From Clostridium rectalis (GTDB lineage: Bacteria; Bacillota; Clostridia; Clostridiales; Clostridiaceae): 64,000 bases of DNA. The position numbers and the translations under genes were made by a program. Where the stretch lies: contig NZ_UYZZ01000003.1 of assembly GCF_900626095.1 (NCBI RefSeq), positions 326,889-390,888 on the forward strand, written 5' to 3'. Positions 8,899-17,265 of the stretch are shown in pieces; the first letter of the stretch is position 1; the number at the start of each line of letters is the position of its first letter. The notes under the pieces were generated by a model. It saw nothing but the letters and a program-made list of their open reading frames with translations, searched no databases and had not been told where the DNA came from.

Positions 8899-9811
8899 CT
8901 TGTCCTCCTGCAGTAAGTTTTACAAAATAGTCCTCCAAGGTATCCTTCATTACATTGACCTCGTAGACCTCTACTCCTTCAGAAATCATTTTTTTAGCAA
9001 CTTCATTTGACTTATCAAGCATGTCATATATTCTAATACTATTTGGCTCTGTTACTTCATAATCTTTTACATTAACGAACTTTTCTAATATAGTTACCGC
9101 TTTTTTATCATTATTAACTTTTAAATTAATATAATGTCTATTCTTCTTTTGAAAATTTTTATAATCAATCTCTTCTATAAGTTTGCCTTTATGGATAATA
9201 CCAATTTTTGTAGCAAGTTGTTGTATTTCTCCAAGTATATGACTTGATATTAGAATTGTTATTTCTTTCTTTTTATTAAGTTCTAATAAAGTCTCCCTCA
9301 TTTCTTTTATTCCTACTGGATCAAGTCCATTAGTTGGCTCATCTAAAATGAGTAACTCTGGTTTATGCAAAAGTGCTCTTGCAAGACCTAATCTTTGTTT
9401 CATACCTAAAGAATATTTTTTTACCTTTTTCTTTTTAATATCAAAGTGGGTAAGTCCAACAACATCTAATGTTTCCTTTATGTATTCTGTATTAGGAACT
9501 CCCATAAGTCTTCTGTGAATATCAAGATTTTCCATTGCAGTTAAATTAGGATAAAAACCTGATGTCTCGATTATTGCTCCTATTCTACCAAGCACTTGTC
9601 TATCTCCCATATTTTTCCCGAAGAGTTCGTATTGCCCTTTTGTTGGAGAAATAAGACCCATAATCATTCTTAAAGTTGTTGTCTTACCTGCCCCATTTCT
9701 CCCTAAAAATCCATATATCTCCCCTTTTTTAATATTCATATTAACATTTTCAACCACTTTTATAGCCCCATATCTTTTTGTGAGATTATAAGTTTTTAAT
9801 ATAGTTTCCAT
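8891..9811 (-). CDS. ABC transporter ATPase, BcrA/CprA-like
   Basis: The 306-residue ATPase starts at ATG 9811 (METILKTYNLTK), which follows GGGAGG. An in-frame ATG 25 codons upstream has no ribosome site. Walker A is GRNGAGKTTT, the signature is YSLGMKQRLGLARAL, Walker B is LLILDEPTNGLDP and the switch His is in SSHIL. The C-terminal 80 residues form the extra domain usual in the DrrA/BcrA subfamily. It energises the two downstream permeases. A hairpin at 9908-9950 separates it from the upstream kinase gene, so it should have its own promoter, presumably switched on by the upstream response regulator. Confidence 0.92.
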   Translation of the reverse strand: METILKTYNLTKRYGAIKVVENVNMNIKKGEIYGFLGRNGAGKTTTLRMIMGLISPTKGQYELFGKNMGDRQVLGRIGAIIETSGFYPNLTAMENLDIHRRLMGVPNTEYIKETLDVVGLTHFDIKKKKVKKYSLGMKQRLGLARALLHKPELLILDEPTNGLDPVGIKEMRETLLELNKKKEITILISSHILGEIQQLATKIGIIHKGKLIEEIDYKNFQKKNRHYINLKVNNDKKAVTILEKFVNVKDYEVTEPNSIRIYDMLDKSNEVAKKMISEGVEVYEVNVMKDTLEDYFVKLTAGGQDV

Positions 9812-9907
9812 TAATTTTCCTCCCTGAACATTTTTTATTAACCTATTATAAATTAAAAAAGTTTGCATAATTATTAAAAAAATCAACTAAATCCACAATA
9901 AATAATT

Positions 9908-9950
9908 AAGGATTAGCCCTCATTTATATTCATAATAAGGGCTAATCCTT
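9908..9950 (-). terminator. Intrinsic terminator of the RR/HK transcript
   Basis: A perfect 13-bp stem, AAGGATTAGCCCT paired with AGGGCTAATCCTT, encloses a 17-base loop and is followed on the minus strand by TTAATTATTTATT. It lies between the kinase stop and the ABC operon. It either insulates the regulators from the transporter or permits controlled read-through. Confidence 0.75.
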
Positions 9951-10044
9951 AAATCCAAGCTACATATATATTACAAATTTATTAAATACATTATATATAT
10001 TTACTACACAAATTATTAAATAACTTTACAGTACATTTTAAATC

Positions 10045-10956
10045 TTAATCTCTACCATTAGGAAGCTTTACTGTAAATATAGTTCTTTCATAAGGCTCAC
10101 TTTTAACAGCTATATTTCCATTCATATGCTGAACCATATTTTTTACTATATTAAGTCCAAGACCGCTGCCTTTTAAACTTCTATTTCTTGAACTTTCCCC
10201 CGTGTATAGTCTATCAAAAATATATGGAATATCACTTTTACAAATCCCTTTACCTCTATCCCAAATATGAAGTATTACTAAATCTTTATCTTCCTTTAAA
10301 GAGACACCAATTACTTTCCCTTCATAACCATATTTTAAAGAATTTGAGATAAGGTTACTTATAATTCTATCTATATAACTTTTATCACCTAAAACGAAAA
10401 TCTCTTTTTCTCCTATATTTATCTTAGGAACTATACACTTTTCATCTATTTCATTCATAAAATCAATTATATTTTTCCTTACTATTTCAGATATATTTAT
10501 CTTCTCAATAGTTATATTGATATCATTGCACTCAAACTTTGCAACTTGAAAAAACTCCTCCATAAGTTCTTTTAATGCAATACCTCTTTCTCTGATAATA
10601 AAAACATATTTTTTTCTTTTTTCTTCTGAAATTGAATTCTCAAATAAAAGATCCACATATCCCATAATGGCAGTAAGTGGGGTTCTTATATCATGAGAAA
10701 TATTTGAAATCATTTTTTGATGGTTTTCTTTATAATTTTTATTATCAATGGAAAGGTTTTGATACTTGTCAAGAAAAATATTAATTTCCTTAACCAGATT
10801 TTGATTACTTTTGCTTAGATTGTAAAGCTTTATTCTTTCTGTTGAATTTTCTTTTATAATCTCTTTCAGTTTTATAGTAATCCTATCAGTTTTTATTTTG
10901 TTATTTAATAAAAATATTGATAATAGTATTATAATACCTATTAATAAATAATTCAT
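10045..10956 (-). CDS. Sensor histidine kinase with a minimal N-terminal membrane anchor
   Basis: The 303-residue kinase has only one hydrophobic segment (about residues 3-18) and no extracellular loop. A coiled linker (30-90) leads to the H box ISHDIRTPLTA (His about 92), the N box NLISNSLKYG, and the G boxes DRGKGI and GSGLGLNIV. Its start overlaps the response regulator stop as ATGA. This short-sensor design is typical of kinases that serve peptide-detoxifying ABC transporters, where the stimulus is often sensed through the transporter. It therefore probably controls the adjacent ABC genes. Related clostridial systems with this gene set include CprK-CprR/CprABC; orthology is not proven here. 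Confidence 0.88.
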   Translation of the reverse strand: MNYLLIGIIILLSIFLLNNKIKTDRITIKLKEIIKENSTERIKLYNLSKSNQNLVKEINIFLDKYQNLSIDNKNYKENHQKMISNISHDIRTPLTAIMGYVDLLFENSISEEKRKKYVFIIRERGIALKELMEEFFQVAKFECNDINITIEKINISEIVRKNIIDFMNEIDEKCIVPKINIGEKEIFVLGDKSYIDRIISNLISNSLKYGYEGKVIGVSLKEDKDLVILHIWDRGKGICKSDIPYIFDRLYTGESSRNRSLKGSGLGLNIVKNMVQHMNGNIAVKSEPYERTIFTVKLPNGRD

Positions 10957-11660
10957 CCTCTATCACCTAATAGTTTGTATCCTATTCCCCAAACAGTTTC
11001 TATAAGTTTAGGATTATTTGGATCATCTTCAATCTTACTTCTAAGTCTTCTCATATGTACTGTTACCGTATTGTAATCAGATAAGAATTCTTGACCCCAT
11101 ACGTTATCATATATCTGAACTTTAGTAAATACTCTATTGGGATTTTCAAAAAAAAGTTTAAGGATCTTCATTTCCTTTGCAGTAAGAGTAAGTTCTTTCC
11201 CTGCCTTTTTAACTATATATCTATTCATATCAAATAAAACATCATCATAAATGTATATTTCATTATCTTTTAAATTATTATCCTTATTATAATAAATAGA
11301 CCTTCTTATATTACATTTTACTCTTGCAATAAGTTCAGGTATTGAAAAAGGTTTTACAATATAATCGTCAGCTCCCATACCAAGACCTATTACTTTGTCA
11401 CTTTCTTCTCCCTTTGCAGATAATATCAAAATTGGCACTTTGCTCTTTTCCCTAATCCTCCTCATAGCCTCAATACCATCCATAATCGGCATCATAATAT
11501 CTAATATTACCATATTATAATTTTGGGAATAGAATTTTTCCACAGCCTCAACACCATGAAAAGCTTGTTCAACTTTATACCCTTCCTTTATCAATGACTC
11601 TTTTATCATATTATTTATAAAAACATCATCTTCTGCAATTAATATATTTATACTCTCCAT
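10953..11660 (-). CDS. OmpR-family response regulator
   Basis: The 235-residue protein has a receiver domain (1-120) with the acidic pair EDD, the phospho-acceptor Asp in MVILDIMMP (about 54) and the Lys in YIVKPF. A winged-helix DNA-binding domain (135-232) ends with VWGIGYKLLGD. The ATG at 11660 follows AAAGGTG. It is first in the two-gene regulator operon and overlaps the kinase by 4 bases. The expected targets are its own promoter and that of the ABC exporter downstream. Confidence 0.93.
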   Translation of the reverse strand: MESINILIAEDDVFINNMIKESLIKEGYKVEQAFHGVEAVEKFYSQNYNMVILDIMMPIMDGIEAMRRIREKSKVPILILSAKGEESDKVIGLGMGADDYIVKPFSIPELIARVKCNIRRSIYYNKDNNLKDNEIYIYDDVLFDMNRYIVKKAGKELTLTAKEMKILKLFFENPNRVFTKVQIYDNVWGQEFLSDYNTVTVHMRRLRSKIEDDPNNPKLIETVWGIGYKLLGDRG

Positions 11661-11792
11661 AATATCACCTTTAATAATAATTTATTAAAATTTAATTCTA
11701 ACTTCTCCTTTATTATAACAAATAATCATAAAAAATTATTATAATTACACAAAATAAAAAAACTGTATACTCCAAAATCAACTGCACACAAA

Positions 11793-11818
11793 AAACTAGC
11801 CTAATAATAAGCTAGTTT
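11793..11818 (-). terminator. Intrinsic terminator of the 4-hydroxybutyrate operon
   Basis: AAACTAGC pairs with GCTAGTTT around a 10-base loop, followed on the minus strand by a T-run. It lies downstream of the permease stop and closes the abfD-to-permease transcription unit. Confidence 0.75.
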
Positions 11819-11944
11819 AGGATATAGTTTTTATAAAAAGTACTTTATTATAGTTAACACTTACACTTTTATAAACAATTAATCTCTTTTATAAAAATAG
11901 TATAGTTTTTTACAAATATTGTTTTATTATCATAAAAAATATTA

Positions 11945-13312
11945 TTACTTAACTGTAGTTTCTGTGCTTACTTCTACTTTTTTTCTTTTTTTTATATCAG
12001 ATAAACAAATATGAAGAATAATACCTACAACTAATCCCCAAGCTGCTCCCTTCGTAGCTAAAATAGCTCCCATAACCCCTGAAATTCCTCTTTCTAAATC
12101 ATTAGTACACATGTCCATAGCAAGTCTTGTACATACATATCCTTGAACTAATAAAGTCAATGATAATGCTACTGGTAATACTGGTTGGACAAAAGAAACT
12201 ACTGGTACTAATGTTACACATATAAATGTGACCCATCTATAGGTTCCTACTCCACCAAATAAAGAATCCATTGCTTCACGGCCTTCTTTATATCTTTGAG
12301 AAACCGCTGCTGTTACTGCTGCCCATAAAGGTCCGCAAAGTGGTACATATGGTGCTACACAAGACATAGCTACATTTCTAAAACCACTTATTATGTTTGA
12401 CCTATTTGAATTAAAATCAATTTTTTCATCTTTTCTAACCTCATCAGCTTCATTTATTAGAGCTTCACTAGTAACAAAATCTCCAAAAGCAATTATATAT
12501 GCCATTACAGCCATTGGCAATGCTGAAATAAATAGAGATATTTTAGGGAAGCCTACTCCAAAAGGGGATATAGTCTTTATTATTTCAGGCATATTAGGTA
12601 TATGTATTATAGAACCTACTTCAATATTGGGTACTGGTAATTCTTTTGCAATAGGTCCAACTACTATACTTATAATTATTGCTGGTAACATTCCATACTT
12701 GCCTAAAGAATTAAAAAATTTATTTTCCTTTCTAAGTTTTTTAAAACTTTCAGAGAATAACAAATAATATGCTAGTATACCACCTATGGCTATAGCTATT
12801 GGAAATTTATTAAATCTTCCCGTATCTTTAAATTCCCCCATAATGGCTGCTATACCGGCTCCTAATAATATACCTGATTTTATAGAATTAGGAACTATAT
12901 GTATAAGTTTACTTGCCATTCCCGTTGTACCCATAATAACAAATATAAGCCCTACTAAAATTTGTAACGCTATTAATGCCTGTATCCTCTCAGGTCCCAT
13001 GGCAAATCCACCAAGAAAAGCAGTGGTAAGAGGTATTGCTGGAGTTATCCATCCTGGTACTACTGGATCTCCAAGCATAGCATGTAAGCAATAAAATAAT
13101 CCATTAATTATAACCATTCCCCAGGCAATTTCAAAAGGTATCCCTAAAGTTTCAGTTAAAATAGGTATAGCTCCTAGACAAGTAGCACACATTAATATAG
13201 CTTGAAGTGCCTCCGACCATTCCCATTTGTAGTGTATAAAAGGAAATCTTATTTTAAATATTCCCGCTTTAATATATGGATGTTCCTTGCCATATTCTCT
13301 TTGCATGGCCAT
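11945..13312 (-). CDS. Multi-pass membrane permease, last gene of the 4-hydroxybutyrate operon
   Basis: The 455-residue product has about 11-12 hydrophobic helices, many Gly/Pro-broken, with a charged middle loop (about residues 285-305). Its build resembles the NCS2/SulP-like permease fold, but I do not recognise a diagnostic motif. I start it at ATG 13312 (MAMQREYGKEH) after GGGGAGG rather than at the ATG seven codons earlier inside the ribosome site. It follows the CoA-transferase gene by 85 bases. The most economical reading is uptake of the substrate fed into the pathway, such as 4-hydroxybutyrate or a related short acid. This is inference from position only; a purine or sulfate-type substrate is not excluded. 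Confidence 0.6.
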   Translation of the reverse strand: MAMQREYGKEHPYIKAGIFKIRFPFIHYKWEWSEALQAILMCATCLGAIPILTETLGIPFEIAWGMVIINGLFYCLHAMLGDPVVPGWITPAIPLTTAFLGGFAMGPERIQALIALQILVGLIFVIMGTTGMASKLIHIVPNSIKSGILLGAGIAAIMGEFKDTGRFNKFPIAIAIGGILAYYLLFSESFKKLRKENKFFNSLGKYGMLPAIIISIVVGPIAKELPVPNIEVGSIIHIPNMPEIIKTISPFGVGFPKISLFISALPMAVMAYIIAFGDFVTSEALINEADEVRKDEKIDFNSNRSNIISGFRNVAMSCVAPYVPLCGPLWAAVTAAVSQRYKEGREAMDSLFGGVGTYRWVTFICVTLVPVVSFVQPVLPVALSLTLLVQGYVCTRLAMDMCTNDLERGISGVMGAILATKGAAWGLVVGIILHICLSDIKKRKKVEVSTETTVK

Positions 13313-13397
13313 AAATTTTCCTCCCCTTTTCATTAAATTAAAATATATTGGACTAATTAATACACTAGTTTATAAACTATATTATCTAATATTTTGA

Positions 13398-14696
13398 TTA
13401 AAATTTACCCTGAAACCTCTTTTCAAATTCTTCTATTAAACTTTCTTTAAAATTTGGATGAGCTATATTTATCAGTGCTCTAGCTCTATCTTTTAAAGTC
13501 TTTCCCCTTAGATTAGCAACACCAAACTCTGTAACTATATAATCTATATCATTTCTTGAAGTAGTTACTGCAGCCCCTTGATCCAATAAAGGTACTATTT
13601 TTGAAACTTTTCCCTTTGATGCTGTAGATGGCATAGCCATAATTGATTTTCCATTCTTGCACATATTGGCTCCTCTAACAAAGTCTACTTGTCCCCCAAC
13701 TCCACTAATCTGCTTTAATCCTATACTTTCTGATGCAACTTGTCCCATTAAATCAACTTGAACACATGAATTTATTGAAACCATTTTGTTATTTTTCATT
13801 ATAACTGTTGGATCATTTACATAATCTACAGGATACATTTCTAGCATTGGATTATTATTGGCGAAATCATAAAGTTTTTTTGTTCCCATTAAAAATGTAA
13901 CCACTATTTTACCATGATGAAGAGTTTTAGCTTTATTAGTTATTACTCCTGATTCGACTAATTCAACAACACCATCAGATATCATTTCCGAATGGATTCC
14001 TAAATCTTTTTTATCTTTTAAAAATAATAAAACTGCATCTGGAATAGCACCTATCCCTAATTGAAGTGTAGACCCATTCTCTATTAATGAAGCACAATTT
14101 TCTCCAATAGCTTTTTCTACTTCTCCTATTTTTGCTGGTTTAAGTTCTATTATTGGATGTGAACTTTCAACTATATAATCAATATCTGAAATATGAATGA
14201 AAGAATTTCCCATAGTTCTTGGCATTTTATCATTTACTTCTGCAATAACAATTTTGGCACACTCTGCTGCTGGCTTAGTATAGTCATTTGATACTCCATA
14301 GCTACAATATCCATGCTCGTCTGGGGTAGAAACCTGAACTAAGGCAACATCTACAGATAAATTTTCTCTGAAAAGTCTAGGTACCTCGGTAAAAAAACAT
14401 GGTGTGAAGTCTCCTCTACCTGAATTTACGGCATCTCTTGTAGTACCTCCAACAAATATGGAATTATGTCTGAAATATTTTTCCATACCTACCTTCGCAT
14501 AATCTGCTTTGCCCATGGCAACCATATGAACTATTTCCACATCATGGTAATTATCTTTATGTGCTACCATTTCTTCAATAATAGATGTTGGTTCTCCTAC
14601 TGCATGTCCTATAACAACTCTATCACCTGATTTTATTTTTTTTATAGCTTCTTTTGCTAAAATAACCTTACTTTTATATATCTCCTCACAATTCAA
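13398..14696 (-). CDS. cat2: 4-hydroxybutyrate CoA-transferase
   Basis: This enzyme moves CoA from acetyl-CoA (or butyryl-CoA) to 4-hydroxybutyrate in the cytoplasm. The 432-residue protein has the two-domain class I CoA-transferase layout. The catalytic Glu lies in LGIHSEMISDGVVEL (about residue 240), and the Gly-rich loop GVGGQVDFVRGA lies near 335. Length matches AbfT/Cat2 enzymes. The start is TTG 14696 after AGGGGGA. Its neighbour encodes the dehydratase that uses its product, which argues strongly for the 4-hydroxybutyrate substrate over plain acetate or butyrate. It is preceded by the small Cys protein and followed by the permease. Confidence 0.92.
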   Translation of the reverse strand: MNCEEIYKSKVILAKEAIKKIKSGDRVVIGHAVGEPTSIIEEMVAHKDNYHDVEIVHMVAMGKADYAKVGMEKYFRHNSIFVGGTTRDAVNSGRGDFTPCFFTEVPRLFRENLSVDVALVQVSTPDEHGYCSYGVSNDYTKPAAECAKIVIAEVNDKMPRTMGNSFIHISDIDYIVESSHPIIELKPAKIGEVEKAIGENCASLIENGSTLQLGIGAIPDAVLLFLKDKKDLGIHSEMISDGVVELVESGVITNKAKTLHHGKIVVTFLMGTKKLYDFANNNPMLEMYPVDYVNDPTVIMKNNKMVSINSCVQVDLMGQVASESIGLKQISGVGGQVDFVRGANMCKNGKSIMAMPSTASKGKVSKIVPLLDQGAAVTTSRNDIDYIVTEFGVANLRGKTLKDRARALINIAHPNFKESLIEEFEKRFQGKF

Positions 14697-14710
14697 TTAA
14701 ATATCCCCCT

Positions 14711-14983
14711 TTAATTCAACATTTTCATATCATCTATTTCCTTTAATATTTTAATGTAATCCTTATCACTAGAAACAATTATCTTTCCATATTTCCCATT
14801 TAAATTTTTGTGACCTGCACAACAACTTGTACACCCACATAGTACTATAATTAAATCATAAATTTGATTTTCCATTGCTAATTGGAATATCAAATCTTTA
14901 TATTCCTTTTCCAATTTTTTAATTACATCTTTTCTATTATATCTAGGATTACAACCACCACAATATTTTATTCCTATCCTCAT
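14711..14983 (-). CDS. Small cysteine-rich protein of the 4-hydroxybutyrate operon
   Basis: A 90-residue cytoplasmic protein with no signal sequence. It has an N-terminal YCGGCNPRYNR motif (about residues 7-17) and a central LCGCTSCCAGH cluster (about 48-58), six Cys in all. The remainder is a short alpha/beta-like sequence. The spacing suggests a bound metal, iron-sulfur centre or a redox pair, but I do not recognise a named family. Its ATG overlaps the stop of the Nfu-like gene as ATGA, so the two are made together. A helper in cluster delivery to the dehydratase, or an unknown enzyme in the same pathway, are both possible. Confidence 0.7.
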   Translation of the reverse strand: MRIGIKYCGGCNPRYNRKDVIKKLEKEYKDLIFQLAMENQIYDLIIVLCGCTSCCAGHKNLNGKYGKIIVSSDKDYIKILKEIDDMKMLN

Positions 14984-15282
14984 TTTGGTACCTTCATTGG
15001 TACCTTCATATGATTATTTAATATTTTCCTAGCCATATCTAATAATTCTTCACTCATTTCATTTATCATGACCACTTTTTTAACCTCAGGAATCTTTTCT
15101 TTTAAAATTTTTTCTATTACGTTTTCTACTGTATATTTAGCTGATGGACAACCACTACATTGCCCTACCAATTTTATTTCAACAACGCCATCTTTTACAG
15201 TTAATAATTCTATATCTCCATAATGTTGTCTAAGATAAGGCCTAATCTCATTAACTATTATTTTTTCTATTTCGTTAATCAT
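14980..15282 (-). CDS. NifU C-terminal (Nfu) domain iron-sulfur scaffold
   Basis: This 100-residue protein consists of one Nfu domain, with the cluster-binding CxxC in VGQCSGCPSAKYT (about residues 35-47). Nfu proteins carry a [4Fe-4S] cluster to target enzymes. It is translationally coupled to the small Cys protein and lies 223 bases downstream of 4-hydroxybutyryl-CoA dehydratase, itself a [4Fe-4S] enzyme. A dedicated maturation role is a reasonable inference. The terminal Lys/Met/Val-rich repeat KVPMKVP is unusual but short. Confidence 0.88.
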   Translation of the reverse strand: MINEIEKIIVNEIRPYLRQHYGDIELLTVKDGVVEIKLVGQCSGCPSAKYTVENVIEKILKEKIPEVKKVVMINEMSEELLDMARKILNNHMKVPMKVPK

Positions 15283-15505
15283 TATTGAAATAACCCCTTT
15301 TTAAAATTTTTGTATGAAATTTAATTAAAAGTGAAGAATGAATTGTAAAGAAATTTTCCATTCCTATGATGTACAAAAACTCAAAATATAATTTTAAAAA
15401 ATACATAACTCATATACTTCTTAATAACATTCAATTAATTTTTTCTAATACCAATAGTATTTTTTTCTTTATTCACCCTTCACTAAAAATTATTATTTAG
15501 ATTTT

Positions 15506-16960
15506 TTATTCTTCTACCCTTGCAATGGCTTTTGCTAAGGCCTTCTTTTGAGCTATGTTACCTTGTCTTGCAATCATAATTCTCTGAGCTTGTGGTGAAC
15601 CTGCACCATGCATAGATTCTGTTCTATATCCTACAGCTGCAGTGCCTAATGTTATATTTTCTATGAGTCTTAATATTCTCATACGATTTTCTGTAGATAC
15701 AGAGGCAACACCTTTTAAGTATTTGTCTACATAAGCACCTAGTTTTTGGTCTCTAAAATCCTTTTCAGAAGGCATAGTGACCATTATTCCACCAGCTATA
15801 TCTTCTGCAAGTCTTGCTATTTCATATGGGAACCTTGTAATGTTCTGTTTACAGACATTGGCAAGCAATAAATCTATTATATAATTGCCCGATTCAGTTT
15901 TATATCCTTCAGCTGAACATGCAATTCCGCAAGCATATAATGTTTCATTTAAGTGAATCATTTCTATCAATTTATCCTTAAGATGCGATGCTCTTGAAGC
16001 CCCATTATAATCAGCAGCCACTGCAGATGCTCCTATAAGAACGTCGCCAACTCCAACCTTACATCCTCCATAGCTTTGTCTATGGTATCCAGCAAATCTT
16101 TCAACTAACATACCAGCAAATTCAGTTTCCCCATCTAAGAAAATTCTCTCGTTTGGTACGAACACATCATCAAATATTGTTAAAGCTTCTACTCCACCAA
16201 AGTTTTTATTTCCAACATCTATATCTGCACCTTCTTCAAGTTTTCTTGTATCACAAGACTGTCTCCCAAGAATCATAAATACTCCTTTAGTATCTGTTGG
16301 AATTGAAAAAGATATTGCATAATCCTTATCTTCTGGTCTCATAGCTATTGTTGGCATAACTAAAACTTCATGTGAATTACAAATTCCTGTCTGATGAGCC
16401 TTTGCTCCCCTAACTACAACTCCATCTGGTCTTCTCTCTACAACTCTTAAATAAAGATCAGGATCTACTTGCTTACTTGGTGATAACCCTCTATCTCCCT
16501 TTGGATCCGTCATAGCACCATCTACAGTTAAATCCTTTTCTTGTACATATTCTAAAAACTTTTTAAACTTCTCATGATAATTTGTACCATAAACTTTGTC
16601 TATTTCGTATGTAGTACTATATTCAGCATTAAAAGCATCCATACCAACACATCTTTGAAAACAGGACGCAGTTTTCTGACCACATAATCTTTGCATTTTT
16701 ACCTTTTTAACAAGATCATCTGTACTTTGATGAATATGACAAAAACGATTTATTTTTTCTCCAGTTAAATTTGAAGTAGTTGTCATTAAATCCTCATGTT
16801 CAGACATTTGTGCTAAATCATAGGTCATTTTTACTGAATTCATTGACGGACGGATAATAGGATTATCCACTGGATTTTCTACTTTTTCTCCAAACATATA
16901 AACCTCTAAATTAAGTTTACGAAGACTTTCTACATATTGATCACCTGTCATTAATGCCAT
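15506..16960 (-). CDS. abfD: 4-hydroxybutyryl-CoA dehydratase / vinylacetyl-CoA isomerase
   Basis: The enzyme dehydrates 4-hydroxybutyryl-CoA to crotonyl-CoA by a radical mechanism using FAD and an unusual [4Fe-4S] cluster. The 484-residue protein is full length. The cluster ligands described for the C. aminobutyricum enzyme (Cys99, Cys103, His292, Cys299) have counterparts here at Cys100 and Cys104 in TASCFQRCVG, and in AGYHRQSYGGC with the same seven-residue His-Cys spacing. The start is ATG 16960 behind GGGAGATGG. A sigma-54-type promoter lies at 17021-17036. It leads the operon that makes crotonyl-CoA for butyrate formation. No 4-hydroxybutyrate dehydrogenase or succinate semialdehyde enzyme is in the window. 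Confidence 0.95.
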   Translation of the reverse strand: MALMTGDQYVESLRKLNLEVYMFGEKVENPVDNPIIRPSMNSVKMTYDLAQMSEHEDLMTTTSNLTGEKINRFCHIHQSTDDLVKKVKMQRLCGQKTASCFQRCVGMDAFNAEYSTTYEIDKVYGTNYHEKFKKFLEYVQEKDLTVDGAMTDPKGDRGLSPSKQVDPDLYLRVVERRPDGVVVRGAKAHQTGICNSHEVLVMPTIAMRPEDKDYAISFSIPTDTKGVFMILGRQSCDTRKLEEGADIDVGNKNFGGVEALTIFDDVFVPNERIFLDGETEFAGMLVERFAGYHRQSYGGCKVGVGDVLIGASAVAADYNGASRASHLKDKLIEMIHLNETLYACGIACSAEGYKTESGNYIIDLLLANVCKQNITRFPYEIARLAEDIAGGIMVTMPSEKDFRDQKLGAYVDKYLKGVASVSTENRMRILRLIENITLGTAAVGYRTESMHGAGSPQAQRIMIARQGNIAQKKALAKAIARVEE

Positions 16961-17020
16961 TTAAGACCATCTCCCTTTCATATATAAATGTATTTTATTT
17001 TTATTTACATTTATATACGT

Positions 17021-17036
17021 AGCAAGTACTATGCCA
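17021..17036 (-). promoter_or_regulatory. Sigma-54 (-24/-12) promoter of abfD
   Basis: Read on the minus strand the site is TGGCAT-AGTAC-TTGCT, one base from the consensus TGGCAC-N5-TTGCW, with the invariant GG and GC at the right spacing. It lies about 60 bases before the abfD start, and a sigma-54 activator gene lies just upstream. Confidence 0.85.
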
Positions 17037-17085
17037 AATTTATAAATTTCAAATATAATAATAAAATTGATGTTTGATTCACTGA

Positions 17086-17099
17086 TTTTTCATGAAAAA
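17086..17099. promoter_or_regulatory. Palindrome upstream of the abfD sigma-54 promoter
   Basis: TTTTTCATGAAAAA is a perfect 14-base palindrome about 50 bases upstream of the -24 element. It could be a protein-binding site, but no second copy is seen at the other sigma-54 promoter. Confidence 0.3.
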
Positions 17100-17148
17100 A
17101 CTCATTAAAATTAATTTAAAAAAAATTATCTTTTATTTGTAAAATAAT

Positions 17149-17178
17149 AAAATCTGTTACTTTTAAGCAACAGATTTT
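17149..17178 (-). terminator. Hairpin: activator-gene terminator and possible enhancer
   Basis: AAAATCTGTT and AACAGATTTT form a 10-bp stem around 10 bases, followed on the minus strand by TTTTATTATTTTA. This fits a terminator for the activator gene ending at 17266. The same inverted repeat (TGTT-N10-AACA) recurs upstream of the ACP promoter at 23552-23575. It sits about 115 bases upstream of the abfD -24 box, an ideal enhancer distance. Confidence 0.65.
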
Positions 17179-17265
17179 ATTTTTATTCACTATAACTTCC
17201 CCATTTATAAGACAGCTATGGTAAATTATTAAAAAATATTCTATTTTCCCATAATGCAACAAATT

